From: Phyto melanocephala
Taxonomy: Eukaryota > Arthropoda > Insecta > Diptera > Rhinophoridae
Reading direction: 5' to 3'
Assembly (NCBI GenBank): GCA_941918925.1
Contig: OW799233.1
Coordinates: 85,318,055-85,382,054 of the forward strand
Length of the DNA: 64,000 bases
The notes under the pieces: model-generated
Databases searched by the model: none
What the model was told of the DNA's origin: nothing
Seen by the model: only the letters and a program-made list of their open reading frames with translations
Position numbers and translations under genes: made by a program
Shown: in pieces, positions 20,585-32,062 of the stretch
Position numbering within the stretch: the first letter of the stretch is position 1
Layout of the letters: the number at the start of each line of letters is the position of its first letter

Positions 20585-21282
20585 TTATACCCTTCACCTG
20601 TGGTGCACAAGGGTATATATAGCTTTGTCATTCCGTTTGTAATTTCTACAATTTTCATTTCCGACCCCATAAAGTATATATTTTCTGAAAGCTTATGAAT
20701 AGAGGAGTCGATTAAGCCCTGACCGTCTGTCCGTCTGCCCGTCTGTCCGTGTGTTGGTTGAAATCAACTTTTAGAAGCAACTATATGTTCCTCAGATCTA
20801 TATATGGTATCAATCTCTTGGAAATATCCAGGAATGAATCGCTATTGATATTCAGCACAATCGCCCCATAACTTTCTAAGATATGAGCAAAAAACCACGA
20901 CCACCTCGTTTTTTTTCACAATTACAACAACAACATACATACATGTAAAAAACATACAAAACAAAAAAAATTACAAAAAAAAAAAATATTAAAAATAAGA
21001 AAAAAATAATAAAAAAAACTAAAAAAAAAAATTTTTAAAAATATTTAAATATTTAAATATTTAAAAAAATATAAGAAAAAATAATAAAATATAAATAATA
21101 TATTAAATAAAATAAAATTTTTTTGGCTCAGCTGGGATTCGATGCCACATTTATTCTAACGTGTACGTATGCACGTATTTTATATGGGATGAATGGTGAT
21201 ACAAACAATTGTTATTGCATGACTACACGTTGTGAAGGGTATATAAGATTCGGCACGGCCGAATATAGCACTGTTACTTGTT
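20585..21282 (-). mobile_element. Family B repeat, subtype with CCTGTGGTGCACAAGGG tail
   Basis: Complete from the tail hairpin (ACCCTTCACCTGTGGTGCAC) to the head (GATTCGGCACGGCC...ACTTGTT). This is the same subtype as 3353-4113, with the GTTGGTTGAAATCAACTTTT segment and GAACATATAG/CTATATGTTC block. It is inserted in copy A3. Confidence 0.9.
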
Positions 21283-21548
21283 TTTTACTCAGGAAATATA
21301 CATTCGAAATTTCATGACTCCACGTCAATGCGTTTAGACACAATTACATTTTATTCGTTGTTGGAAGGACACGGTTTTTTACCAACTCTTGCATTACGAG
21401 CTATAACTCTCTTCCTAATATTCCAATTTAGCCCATTTTCAATACTAAACAAACCTTGAGTATAAGAAAAATTCTAGTAAAATTTTACACCCTAAGCTTT
21501 TTCGGTCCGACCTCTATCGTGCTTTCAAAATGGTGGGCATTTTTTCTT

Positions 21549-22405
21549 TTTATACCCTTCACACAGTGAAAAAGGGTATATATAGGTTTGTCATTCCGTG
21601 TGAAATTTCTACAATTTTCATTTCCGACCCCATAAAGTATATATTTTCTGAAAGCTTATGAATAGGGGAGTCGATTAAGCTCTGTCAGTCTGTCAGTCTG
21701 ACCGTCTGTCCGTGTGTATGTTGAAATCAACTTTTTGAAGCCCCCCGACATAGGTTGGACCCGGGTAAGGTATTAAAATATCAGAAATATTCGGGAGTAG
21801 ATCGGTATTGAAAATCAGAAACATCGGTACATAAACAACTGAGATATGAGCAAAAACCCACGACCACCTCGATTTTTTTTTTCACAAAAACAACATTACA
21901 ACAACAACATACATACATACAAACGTGTATAGTGGTTAGAGAAAACGTGGCATCGAATCCCAGCTGAGCAAAAAAATTTTTTTTTTTAATTTTTTTTAAA
22001 TTTTTTTTTAATTTTTTTTTTATATTATTTTATTTTTTATTTAATATATTATTTATATTATTATTTTTTTTTAATTTTTTTTTAATTTTTTTTTTGTTTT
22101 ATATATATTATATACATAATAATTTTTTTTTTAAATTTTTTTTTAAATTTTTTTTTTTAATTTTTTTAAATTTTTTTTTTAAATTTTTTTTTTTATTTTT
22201 TTTTAATTTTTTTTTTTTTTTAATTTTTTTTAACATACATACGTGAATTTATAATTTTATATTGGGACGTTTTTGTATGTTTTTTATATGTATGTACGTA
22301 TTTCATATGAGATTAATGGTGATACAAACCACTGTTATTGCATGACTACACGTTGTGAAGGGTATATAAGATTCGGCACGGCCGAATATAGCGCTCTTAC
22401 TTGTT
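21549..22405 (-). mobile_element. Family B repeat
   Basis: Complete minus-strand copy from TTTATACCCTTCACACAGTG to TATAGCGCTCTTACTTGTTT, with a roughly 270-base T-rich interior. It appears to have replaced, or to mark the break of, the tail of copy A3. Confidence 0.9.
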
Positions 22406-22479
22406 TGTATTAACACTGTCGATATGCATGTCAAATAATAGGACATGGAAAAATCTTAAGTATCAATGGACATCGCTGC

Positions 22480-22665
22480 AGGTAGATGATGAGAAGCTCT
22501 TTGTGACGGAAAATATTAAATGTACCTAAAGAGTATGTGGTTTCAACAGAATGGTGTCACTTGCCACACATCAAGAATCAATAAATAAAAATCAAAAATC
22601 TCGTAGAGAATAAATGAATAAGCCATCAAGGTCAGTCGATTTGACACATTTCGACTATTTTTTTT
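22480..22665 (+). pseudogene. Mariner-like transposase fragment
   Basis: TGGTTTCAACAGAATGGTGT and the following codons read WFQQNGVTCHTSR, the block around the second catalytic aspartate (normally FQQDGATCHTA) of IS630/mariner transposases, with D changed to N. A weak continuation (INE.AIKVSRFD) could be the degraded PPRSCDLTPLD segment. It is too short and mutated to be functional. Confidence 0.7.
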
Positions 22666-23598
22666 TTGTTAGTTAAAATTGTAAGTGTTTGAGTTTTTCA
22701 AAATGTTAGTAGCGTGTGTAAACACTAGTTAATAATACAGTAAATAATTTACATTTTGTCATATTTTTATAACTTTTAAAACATTAGTTAGATATAAGTT
22801 TTAAATAAAACTTTAACAATACATACATACATATTTTATGTAATATGCAGTAGTTTATAAAAAGCTGCAACTTTCAATTTTAAAAAGCTATACTTTAAAC
22901 AATGACACATCAGTTTTTTTTAGATATATGTTTTACTCTTCACAAGATAAAATAATTTTTTAGCTGTTTTTGTACTACGAACATATAATGGGAATGTGAA
23001 GGAAACGAATTACGCGATATTTTAGTTAAAAGCTAATTTGTTTGTGGTGTTTATATTTATATCATATTCGTGGTGGAAATACATATTTTCATGTACTTAA
23101 TTACTATTATAACAAAAACATTTGCTTAAAAAATTAGTACTGCTTAGCATTTAAAAAAAAAAACAAATTTCATGCCTGGTAACACTATAATTCTTACTCT
23201 CCGTGAAGTATGCTAAGGTTCCACTTGCGCTATACGTCATATTTATTTACATTTACTGTATGCCACTGCAAGTTAGATAAGGCATATTCTTAGGAGCACC
23301 AATAATTATCACATATTAATTAAGATCAAAAATTAATGTTTCCAAATAATACATCAAATATATATTAATGAAAGTTATTTTCCATTATGACAGTTACACA
23401 CACACACATACACAACCACACCCTACATACGTAAAAATGTTTTAACATATTTTCGAATTCTTAGTTCATAATACAAAATCAGCAGGAAAATGTTTTTCAC
23501 CTTGTTAAAGCATTTTTTATAAAAAAAAACACTAAAACAAAAAAATTTAATTTTTGACAAACATTATATATTATCATATATGTATGTAATATAATATA
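22666..23598. other. Unassigned AT-rich DNA
   Basis: No gene or element boundary recognised. It contains short CACA and TATG microsatellites near 23395-23430 and poly-A runs. Confidence 0.4.
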
Positions 23599-25545
23599 AA
23601 GGGTCCGCCATCTAACGTTTTTTTTTCAACTAGTGCTTATTTCGTGAATGGTAACACTTAGCTCATGTCTGATTTGACAGATAATTAGTTTTAAACTTCC
23701 GCTGAACGAATATTGTTGTGTATACGCTTGAACAACGCTAAGAAATATTGCGACATTACTTTGGCCGATTTTGCCAAAAAAAATCATCTTTTCAGATGAA
23801 GCTCATTTTGATCTTGGCGGGTATGTAACCATCAAACTTGTCGCATTTGTGGCACAAAAAACCCGCACGCATACATTGAAAAGCCGATACACCCAAAACG
23901 AGTCACTGTTTGGTGCGGATTTTGGTCCAGATGCATAGTTGGGCCATTTTTCTTCGAAAATGAGCAAGGAGTGGCCGTAGTCAATGGCGATCGTTATCGG
24001 GCCATGTTGAACGAATTTTTGTTCACAAAAATTGAAGAGGAGGATATTGGCAAAATTTGGCTTTAACAGGACGGCGCACAGTGAGACAGCTCTAAAGTAA
24101 CAGCGGCAAAAAAAAGTTTTTGGCGTGTCGTCCAATTTGGATGAAATTTTCACAGTATATTAACAGATATATGAGTAACAATTCCCTGAAATTTGAGATT
24201 CACAACTTCATTACTTTTTGGTCTAGAGCAAGTCAAAGTTGAGGTATGCTAACGCGCTTGAAATATGTTGGTTCAATATGTAATATTCAAAAGCTTATCA
24301 ATAAAAAAATACATAATAAATATAACCTTAAAGTATTTTTTTAATTAATTTAGTTGTTTTAGAATGAGTAGATAAAAAAATAAATTTAAAAAAAGAAACA
24401 CAAAAAAAAATTTCTTTACAACAGAATTGTGGTGTAAAAATTTAACATTTTGCATTTTCAATGGACTAGGAAATATAGAGCAGCTCTCGCCCTAGGTGCA
24501 GACTTATATCAAATGAAAGATTGAAGTCTCAGCTTTCATTTAAAGTAGAGGACATAAGTATAGCAAAAGTTTGCAAAAGTACTTTAAACATACAAAAAAC
24601 TACAAAAAATACGCAACGTGCACATTTTGTCGCTATACGTATGTACATATGTTAGCATGCAATAGCATGTTTACAAATTTTTAATTTTTTTTTAATTGTT
24701 TGTTTGATATTTTATATTGTGCTCACAAACTTTTTAAAAACAAACTGTAAAAAAATATTACATTGTTGTTGTTTTAAATATTATTGATCAACAAACGGTA
24801 ATTGCAATTACATATGTATATGTTTAATTCACAATCTACATATTTGAGAGTGCAAGTTTATACAAGTTTATATAAAGTGTGAAAAAAAATTTACAAGGTC
24901 ATGGATAATTCAATAATTTTTTATAGTGCAATTTCTGATATTTGGATCGATAGCAATAAAGATATTGAAAAAATTAGAATACCATGATGATATTAAAAAA
25001 TTATTGATAGAATGAAAAAAATTGTTCTTTTTTTTTGCATTTTAATGGGAAGTGGGTGTAAGAGTGGGCGTGTTATTGTAATTTTTGCATGAAACATTTT
25101 AAATTATATAAATAATAATAATATCAAATTTGAAGATTGTTCCTAAAATATTTTAGAAAATATGGCACTTTTTATGTTGAGGTTGTATGGGGGGTGGGGG
25201 TAAAAGTGGGCCAAAGTCCAAAACTTTATTCCGATAATGTTTGTAACAATATAACATTCAAGTATACCAAAATTTAAAGTTATTCCTTAAGTATTACGGA
25301 CAATACGGCATTTTACAAATTTCGATTGTATGGGAGGTGGGCGTAAAAGTGGGCGAATTTTCTTAATTTTTTTTTTTTTAAACTGGAATTGTCTCAAAAG
25401 TAACCTGTGCAAAATTTCAGAACTCTGCAATTACCCCTTGTATTTAATGCCGGCGTTGTCTCACTGTGCGGCGCGACGTGCCACACAGCCGAAGCTACAC
25501 TTTTTTTATAGCATTTTCAAAAATAAAGTTATTTGGCGGACCCTT
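23599..25545 (+). mobile_element. Mariner-like element, deleted, carrying a Transib-like insert
   Basis: The left end AAGGGTCCGCCATCTAACG and right end GTTATTTGGCGGACCCTT are inverted repeats flanked by TA (23597-23598 and 25546-25547). The remaining coding part (about 23760-24076) in shifting frames reads IIFSDEAHFDLGGYV, CRICGTKNPHAYIEKPIHP, RVTVWCGFW, NGDRYRAML and then QDGA. The reading resumes at 25469 with ATCHTAEATL, exactly where the Transib-like insert ends. The C-terminal third is deleted. The element is inactive. Confidence 0.88.
24077..25468. mobile_element. Transib-like element (non-autonomous)
   Basis: Perfect 12-base terminal inverted repeats, CACAGTGAGACA at 24077-24088 and TGTCTCACTGTG at 25457-25468, are flanked by the 5-base direct repeat CGGCG (24072-24076 and 25469-25473). 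Removing the insert and one CGGCG restores the mariner codons for QDGATCHTA. A 5-base GC-rich target duplication and termini beginning CACAGTG, the same heptamer as V(D)J recombination signals, are characteristic of the Transib superfamily. The 1392-base interior has no transposase ORF. It includes two spaced copies of GTATGGGAGGTGGGCGTAAA-like sequence (about 25185 and 25328). Confidence 0.85.
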
Positions 25546-25627
25546 TACTATTATATATAATATACTATTATATATAACATACAATTACATACAATGTACT
25601 ATAATACGCTCAACTTTGAAAAACCCG

Positions 25628-26884
25628 TTTTTATACCCGCCAACAAAAAAATGGTGGGGGTATATTAATTTTGTCATTCCGTTTGTAACACATCGAAATA
25701 TCCACTTTAGACCCCATAAAGTATATATATTCTGAAACAGGGTTTGATTTGATGACGATCTAGCTATGTCCGTCCGTCTGTCCGTCTGTTGAAAGCACGA
25801 TAGAGGTCGCACCGAAAAAGCTAGGGGGCTCAAATTTTGCCAGAATCTGTCTTATAGACAAAGTTTGTTTGTATTGAAAATGGGCTAAATCGGAATATTA
25901 GGAAGTGAGTTATAGCTCGTAATGCAAAAGTAGGTCGAAAAAACCGTGTCCTTCGAACATCCAATAAAATGTAATTGTGTCCAAACGCATTAACGCACAG
26001 TCATGAAACTCGGAATATATATTTCTCCGGTCAAAACAATATCTCTCCCCAAAAATTGCCAAAATCTATGAATTAGGAAAGGAGTTATAGATAAAAATGT
26101 ACGAAAATTTACAACGCGCAGTGTATTTTTCAGTATATTTTAAATTTAAAACCTAATAAAACGGACAAAATTAGATGTACGACCCTGAAATTTTGCACAC
26201 TTTGCTTTTGGTGAGAGGCTTTTCTCTAACGGAAAATAAATATGCCACGCCCACTTTTACGCCCACCTCCTATAAACGTTTTATCTAAAATTCATATAAT
26301 TTCTCCATTAATATAGATTTTGGAATAATAAAGGATTATATTGAAACATCTAGGTTGCACTCATTAACAAAAATAACTTTGAGACGCCTACTATAACGCC
26401 CACTTTTCACGTTATCTAACGTTAATTAAATTTAAAAGCTCATAAAACCGCCTAAATTAGAGGTATGATGATAAAATTTGCTACTTATATCCCCCTAGGC
26501 AATGTCATTACTGTGCCAGAAAATTAAGGTGCCATGCCCACTTTTACGTCCACCTCCGATATAACGTTTTACCTAAAATTCATATAATTTCTCTATTAAT
26601 AAAGATTTTGAAATAATAAAGGGCTATATTGAAATAACTATGTTGTAGTCATTAGCAAAAACAACTTTGACACGCCTACTATAACTTTTCACGTTATCTA
26701 CCGTTCATATAATGTTTTACCAAAAATGCATACAATTTCCCTATTAATAAAGATTTTGGAATAATAAAGGACTACATTGAAACATCTAAGTTGTTCTAAT
26801 TAGCAAAAATAACTATGACACGCCTACTATAACGCCCACTTTTCACGTTATCTACCGTTAATGAAATTTAAAAGCTCATAAAAC
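25628..26884 (-). mobile_element. Family A repeat, copy A4 (head missing)
   Basis: It starts with the tail hairpin TTTTATACCCGCCAACAAAA and TTGAAAGCACGATAGAGGTC, passes GAAAATTTACAACGCGCAGT and about three degenerate 288-type units (GCCCACTTTTCACGTTATCT at about 26400, 26690 and 26830). It breaks at about 26884, where sequence of opposite polarity begins. Confidence 0.85.
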
Positions 26885-27110
26885 ATTGTTTTTTACGATA
26901 GTGTGGCAAACGAGCAGTCAACCTCGACTCATCATCATGCCCAACAATTGAACATCAACATTGTCATTGAAAATTTGGATCATCGAATCGTGGTGTGCCG
27001 CCGAGGTCGCGGGGGCCATTTAGCCGATTTTTTGTTCCATACAATAATTTCCTAAATAATTTGTGTTTTATTCAAAATCAACATTGGCCCTGTAAATTTA
27101 ACTACCCTTG
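26885..27110 (+). mobile_element. Mariner-like module M, C-terminal half, opposite polarity to A4
   Basis: TTTACGATAGTGTGGCAAAC then codons reading NIVIENLDHRIVVCRRGRGG and HLADFLFHT, the C-terminus of a mariner transposase, followed by the right terminal repeat GGCCCTGTAAATTTAACTAC. Elsewhere this module has the same polarity as the family A element around it. Here it is reversed relative to A4. Confidence 0.75.
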
Positions 27111-27427
27111 GAGCTAAAATGGCCAATGTCACCTTTTTGCTCTTTTGAGTTAATCATTGCATTACATATGTTTACTTGCTCTATTTCATTATGGTAAAAC
27201 AACTAAAGTTAAACTTAACCCAGAGCAGCTTCATAAATAAAATGCTGGCCAATGTCACTTTGAAAGCATCTATAAAAGTAAAAGTTCAATTCCAATTTTC
27301 TCAAAACTAAATATTTTGTCATTGGTCTTTTTAGCTCCAAGTCATAGATACATACAATACACCCGCAAAATATGAACTGTAAAATGAACACTTTAATATA
27401 TGAACGCATTTTAACTATACATTTAAC

Positions 27428-28018
27428 TATACAATTCCGTGTGAAATTTCTAAAATTTTTATTTCCGACCCCATAAAGTATATCTTTTCTGAAAGCTTAT
27501 GAACAGGGGAGTCGATTAAGTTATGTCAGTCTGTCCGTGTGTATGTTGAAATCAACTTTTTGAAGCCCCCACTTGGACCCGGGTGAGGTATTAAAATATT
27601 AGAAATATTCGGAAGTAAATCGGTATTGAAAATCTGAAACATTGGTACATAAACAACTGAGATATGAGCAAAAAACCACGCCCACTTCGTTTTTTTTCAC
27701 AACAACAACATATATACAAACGTGTATACTGGTTAAAGTAAACGTGGCATCGAATCACAGCTGAGCCAAAAAAAAATTTTTTTATGTATATATTTTTTTT
27801 TATTTTTTTTTTTTATTTTTTATTTTTTATTTTATATATTATTTATATTTTTATTATTTTTTTTTTTTTTTAATTTTTTTTTACATACATGTTTTTATAT
27901 ATTTACGTACGTATTTCATATGAGATGAATGGTGATACAAACTACTGTTATTGCATGACTACACGTTGTGAAGGGTATATAAGATTCGGCACGGCCGAAT
28001 ATAGCACTCTTACTTGTT
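27428..28018 (-). mobile_element. Family B repeat, tail hairpin missing
   Basis: It begins inside the tail at AATTCCGTGTGAAATTTCTA, passes GACCCCATAAAGTATATC, T-rich interior and GGGATGAATGGT-like block, and ends in the complete head (GATTCGGCACGGCC, CTCTTACTTGTT). Confidence 0.88.
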
Positions 28019-28021
28019 AAA

Positions 28022-28270
28022 GTAAAGAAAGTTCTACCGGCTCCATTTTATTTATTTTTTAAAAGTTATCTCTCTCAAAGACACTTCTACGTCAAAAGTA
28101 AAGACGAAAGATCAGGTATATACGAAATTAAAGCAGGCATAACACAGGGCAGCGTACTAGGTCCAGTTTTGTACACAATTTTTACCGCGGACATGTCAGA
28201 CACAAATAATGTCGTAGCAGCAACATACATACGTAGCATACATACATACTTTGATGATGAAAAGGTTAAT
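28022..28270 (+). pseudogene. Jockey-group LINE reverse-transcriptase fragment
   Basis: The plus-strand frame reads FYLFFKSYLSQRHFYVKSKD then GIYEIKAGITQGSVLGPVLY and TIFTADMSDTNN. This is the region around motif QGSxLGPxLY of non-LTR reverse transcriptases. The expected YADD block is scrambled by an ACATAC expansion at about 28225-28250. Nothing recognisable follows. It starts directly after the head of a family B copy, so the 5' part was probably displaced by that insertion. Confidence 0.82.
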
Positions 28271-29190
28271 CTCAATTATTGTTACCTTTTATGGTTTATT
28301 TTTTAAATTTCTAACCATTTTAATAATCGTATGTCAAGGTAAAAACACTTTTCGTTTTCTTTGCTGATATTAAGTCAGTTATTTATTCAAACTTAAAATC
28401 TACAATTCAATTTAACACTTTTACACATTAACGGACAGATTGTTCTTTTTTTATTTGATTAAGATTAGAATTCAACTAAAAACAATAAACTAACGTAAAA
28501 ATCACATTTTAATGCCAAAATACTTTTACGTAGATATATCCGATAGTGGCAAGAGTTAAACTAAATGAATTAAATACTCAACTGTGTATCTGTGTGTGAA
28601 TAGAAAAAATCCCTTAAATTTTAGAATTTACCATAGGGGTGGTAAAAAAATTTTAAGATTTTTTTAAACAAAAACATACAAAAAATTTTAATTAAGTAAA
28701 ATCAGAAACAAAATATTAAAGAAAATAATGATCAAACTCAGCCAATTGTAATGGAGCAGTGTTTGGTTGATTCTGATTGGTTGATATTAAAATGTTGAAA
28801 ATGTGTATTTGTATATTGTATTATTTCACTCTTACTGTTGTGAGGTATTTGTTTTCAATTTACCTGAATTGAACAAAACATTCGATCGCACACTACATTT
28901 TTGTATAAATGAGTATTTAGGTAACACACACACGTTATCCATCCTATACATTTTAACAACTAAAAACCTAAATTTAAGGAAATTTCTAGCAAGGAAAAAA
29001 TGTTTTCATTAAAAAAGTTTTGGTGAACAACAATACGAACATAATTAGAATCTCATGGAAACCAGTCAAACTTGAAGATAATTTGTTATACCCATCCTTT
29101 TATATAAAAAAGGGAAAAAGTGTTTGTAAAATGTCTGAACTGAACACTGCATAAACTAAACTTTCAGCTCAGCTATACAAATAAACTGCA
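28271..29190. other. Unassigned intergenic DNA
   Basis: AT-rich, no gene, no clear repeat boundary. Short ORFs here have no recognisable similarity. Confidence 0.4.
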
Positions 29191-29225
29191 ATTTGTATAC
29201 CTGTGGTGTCAAGGGTAAGTAGGTA

Positions 29226-30258
29226 AGGAGTGTATCGAAAAAAATTTGTTGTTGCATTAAGAAATCTTAATTTATTATTTTGTATTTATAAAATTATCGA
29301 CTTTTTTCGGAAGTCCTTCCCTTAAAGATTTTGCAGTTGCTTCCGTTTCTTTTTTGGAGGAGGTGGTCCATCTATAAAATCGGACATGTTCTGGGACACC
29401 TTTCCTGTGCTCTTCAATTCCTTTTTTACAAGAGCCCAGTAACTTCTTTCCACAGGCCTAAGTTCTTGACAGTTAGGTGGATTTGTTTTTTTCAATAGTG
29501 ACATAATGCCAAATCAGGCCAAAAATATGTAGGCACTCGGTGCTGTTTCAAAAAAGGTAAAAATCGTTTTTGTAGACACTCCGGGATATAAAGTTCTGTG
29601 TTTCTCGTGCCTGATGCCACAAAAGCTTGTCACACGAGAAATTTCTTAGGGAATTTTATTTGTTTTTTTGTTCGGAACTCTTCCTAAACATTACCTCTTT
29701 TATCACCAACATAAAAAAGTTGAGAAAAGTCTGCCAGTACGTATGTCTTGTCATCCATCACACAACAGGTGAATTTTTTTATAAAATCTGCCTTAAATTT
29801 TTTCGATCTGGAACCTTGTATGTCTTCAGCCTAGCATAAGCTTTGGCCCTTTGGATAAAACTGTTAGAGCATTTAACCGTACGCGCTGCTTTTCTGATAG
29901 AAGTGTTAGGTGCTCTTCGGAACAGTTGCTCGACTTCTTTTATCTTACCGATATCCCTTTGACCCTTTTTTATTTCTTGATCCAGGTTTTCTTTTAATGC
30001 GCAGGTCCTCCTTATACCGTTTAATGGCATTTGAAACAGTGCGAGGGTCAACTTTCAAATTTTTTTAAAAGTTCATGATGGATTTTTTGGAAAAATTATA
30101 ATTATTTTTTACAATTACAATTGAAAATTAATGAGTTTTAAAATATTAGTATCTAAATTATATACAAAACCTAACGTGATAAAAAGAAAAATTATTTATT
30201 GCATGATTTGAGTTTTATTTAACTTAATGTAATTACACATTTTTTTCGATACACTTCT
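29226..30258 (-). mobile_element. Tc1/mariner element with TA duplication
   Basis: Terminal inverted repeats AGGAGTGTATCGAAAAAAAT (29226) and its inverse ATTTTTTTCGATACACTTCT (ends 30258), about 23 bases with one to two mismatches, are flanked by TA on both sides. The transposase lies on the minus strand. It is inserted in an older family B copy. Confidence 0.88.
29322..30051 (-). pseudogene. Tc1-like transposase, frameshifted
   Basis: On the minus strand the N-terminal part (30051-29779) reads NTSIRKAARTVKCSNSFIQR, a helix-turn-helix. The middle, in changing frames, shows VMDDKTYVLADF and YIPECLQKRFLPFLKQH then WPDLALCHY. The C-terminal part (29504-29322) has NPPNCQELRPVERSYWALVK and KKELKSTGKV, carrying the third acidic residue (E of ELRPVE). 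These correspond to the D, D and E/D positions of the DDE catalytic domain. At least two frameshifts and a stop lie between the parts, so the gene is broken. Confidence 0.85.
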
Positions 30259-30744
30259 TAGGTATATCTTTGTCATTCTGTTTGCCCATAAAGTATATAT
30301 TTTATGAAAGCTTTTAACACGTGTAGTCGATTGGGCAAATTTCGTTCATCCCCCTGTGCCTGCGTTGGTTGAAATAAGTATTTTGCAAATATTCAAAAAT
30401 AAATTGCTTTTGGAATCCAGCTCAATCACACAATCATTTTCGGAACATTTTTTTAACCCCATCAATAAGAATAAGTAGATAAACATTAAAACGGATATCT
30501 AGGCTAAGCTAGGATGTAGTCACTTAACCTATGACCATGATGGTGAAGAATATGATCAAATTCGGCACGGCCAAATATAGAATTATTTATTACTTGTTTA
30601 TTCTAAACTTATAAGCGAAGAAGGCAAATGTTTCGCTTTCTTTTTGCTTGCTATTTTAATAATCATTTCATCGTTTAGCGAAAAACTCTCTATAATTACT
30701 ATTTTAATCGTGCTGTTATGCAGGCTATTCAATCAATAGGCATA

Positions 30745-30979
30745 ATTGCTCAATTCACAACCTGTCGTAGGAGTTCGCCGGTTGTAAGAAAGTCACTTCT
30801 TATGTTGAAGAAAAACTTACTTTTCCAGCTATGATGTATTTATTCTACATTCTATAAACGTAGATATAATTGTTGTAAGTATTGTACAAAAAATTATATA
30901 AGAGATTATCAACTAAAAGTGTACCTACAACTTAATACTACGACGTAAAACCTCTACGACAGGTTGTGAATTAAGCAAT
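30745..30979. mobile_element. Small inverted-repeat element (MITE)
   Basis: ATTGCTCAATTCACAACCTG continuing into TCGTAG at the left (30745-30770) is matched inversely by CTACGACAGGTTGTGAATTA plus AGCAAT at the right (30954-30979), 25 of 26 positions. No coding capacity. Flanks are TA-rich, so the target duplication is ambiguous. Confidence 0.8.
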
Positions 30980-31786
30980 ATTAATTCCAGGAACACTTTT
31001 TCAAAATATGTTTTTTTCCTCATTTTTTGTTGGTTATTCAAAAAACCACGACAAAACTGAACGTTTTTATAATTTTATTTTAGACTTCATCTCGTATTTT
31101 TAACTTTTACATACATTTTAATCAAGGCGAATTCATACAGATGAAATCATCAGCTCAGCTGATGGGGAGGCATTTTATCAAAATCCGCCTTGATTTCATT
31201 TATTAAAGCAGAGATGGAAAATGAGATTTTGGTTTCAGTACCTATTAAGAAATTTACTTAAATGTACTTTTTCGATAATAAGTGTATCATATTTATGTAT
31301 ATTTGTTGTACTGTTGCTGTCGCTTATATTTCTGCTTAAATTTACACACGAGTGTCATAGGCTGCTTAATTAGTGTGCTCTCGGTTAAAATGTAAGCAGC
31401 GATACCAGTAAGTGCCATTGCACTTACGTTATAAGTGATGTTCTAAGCGATCTTGATTGCACGTCAATAAATTCAGGCAAATTAAACTGTAATGTATGTC
31501 GTTTATAGTCGGATTTGCAATTTTAAGGCAAGAATATGAGGTGGTACCACTAATCCTGATGATTTTATAATTCAAAGTCTAATGTAAGTTTTATATTTCT
31601 CGAAGAAAAACTTCCATATTAATTAATATTAAAACAGATTTATTTATAAATATTAATTTTTTATAACTACATTTTTATTAGTTATGAAAATAAAATTTAT
31701 TATTATTTATTTCTTTTCAAACTTTAAGTAACCTTTCTGTTGCTCTATCAATTTAGTAACATCTGTATAGTGATCCACATTTCTTG
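30980..31786. other. Unassigned intergenic DNA with a small inverted repeat
   Basis: An imperfect inverted pair AATCAAGGCGAATT / AATCCGCCTTGATT at about 31124-31196 surrounds the palindrome ATCAGCTCAGCTGAT. No gene is visible in the remainder. Confidence 0.4.
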
Positions 31787-32062
31787 TTTTTATACCCCCA
31801 CCCCAAAAAAATGGTGGGGGTATATTCTATATATAATCTTTCTTATAGACATGGTTTGTTTGGTATTGAAAATGGGCTAAATCGGAATATTATAAAGAGA
31901 GTTATAAAGCGTAATGCAAGAGTAGGGCGAAAAAACCGTATCCTTCGAACATCGAATAAAAAGCAACTGTGTCCAAACGTATTAAAGTACAGTCATGACA
32001 CTTCGAATATACATTTCTCGAGTCAAAGTAATATTTCTCCCAAAAAATATCTGAAATCTATG

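Larger units (their letters stand above)
19303..21548 (+). mobile_element. Family A repeat, copy A3, interrupted by family B copies
   Basis: The head starts at 19303 (AACAAGTAAGAGCACTATAT). Family A sequence survives as 19303-19452, about 20177-20584 and 21283-21548, separated by two family B insertions. The normal tail is missing: the copy stops near GTGCTTTCAAAATGGTGGGC where a third family B begins. Confidence 0.85.
29195..30598 (-). mobile_element. Old, diverged family B repeat interrupted by a mariner
   Basis: Tail remnant TATACCTGTGGTGTCAAGGG at 29196, then the mariner at 29226-30258, then GGTATATCTTTGTCATTCTG, CCCATAAAGTATATATTTTA, GCGTTGGTTGAAATAAG and finally AAATTCGGCACGGCCAAATA at 30550 with TTACTTGTTT at 30589-30598. 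Many substitutions show that it is older than the other B copies. Confidence 0.75.

Noticed and set aside
23803..24153. 116-codon minus-strand ORF
   Set aside because: It is antisense to the mariner transposase relic, which reads on the plus strand with recognisable motifs.
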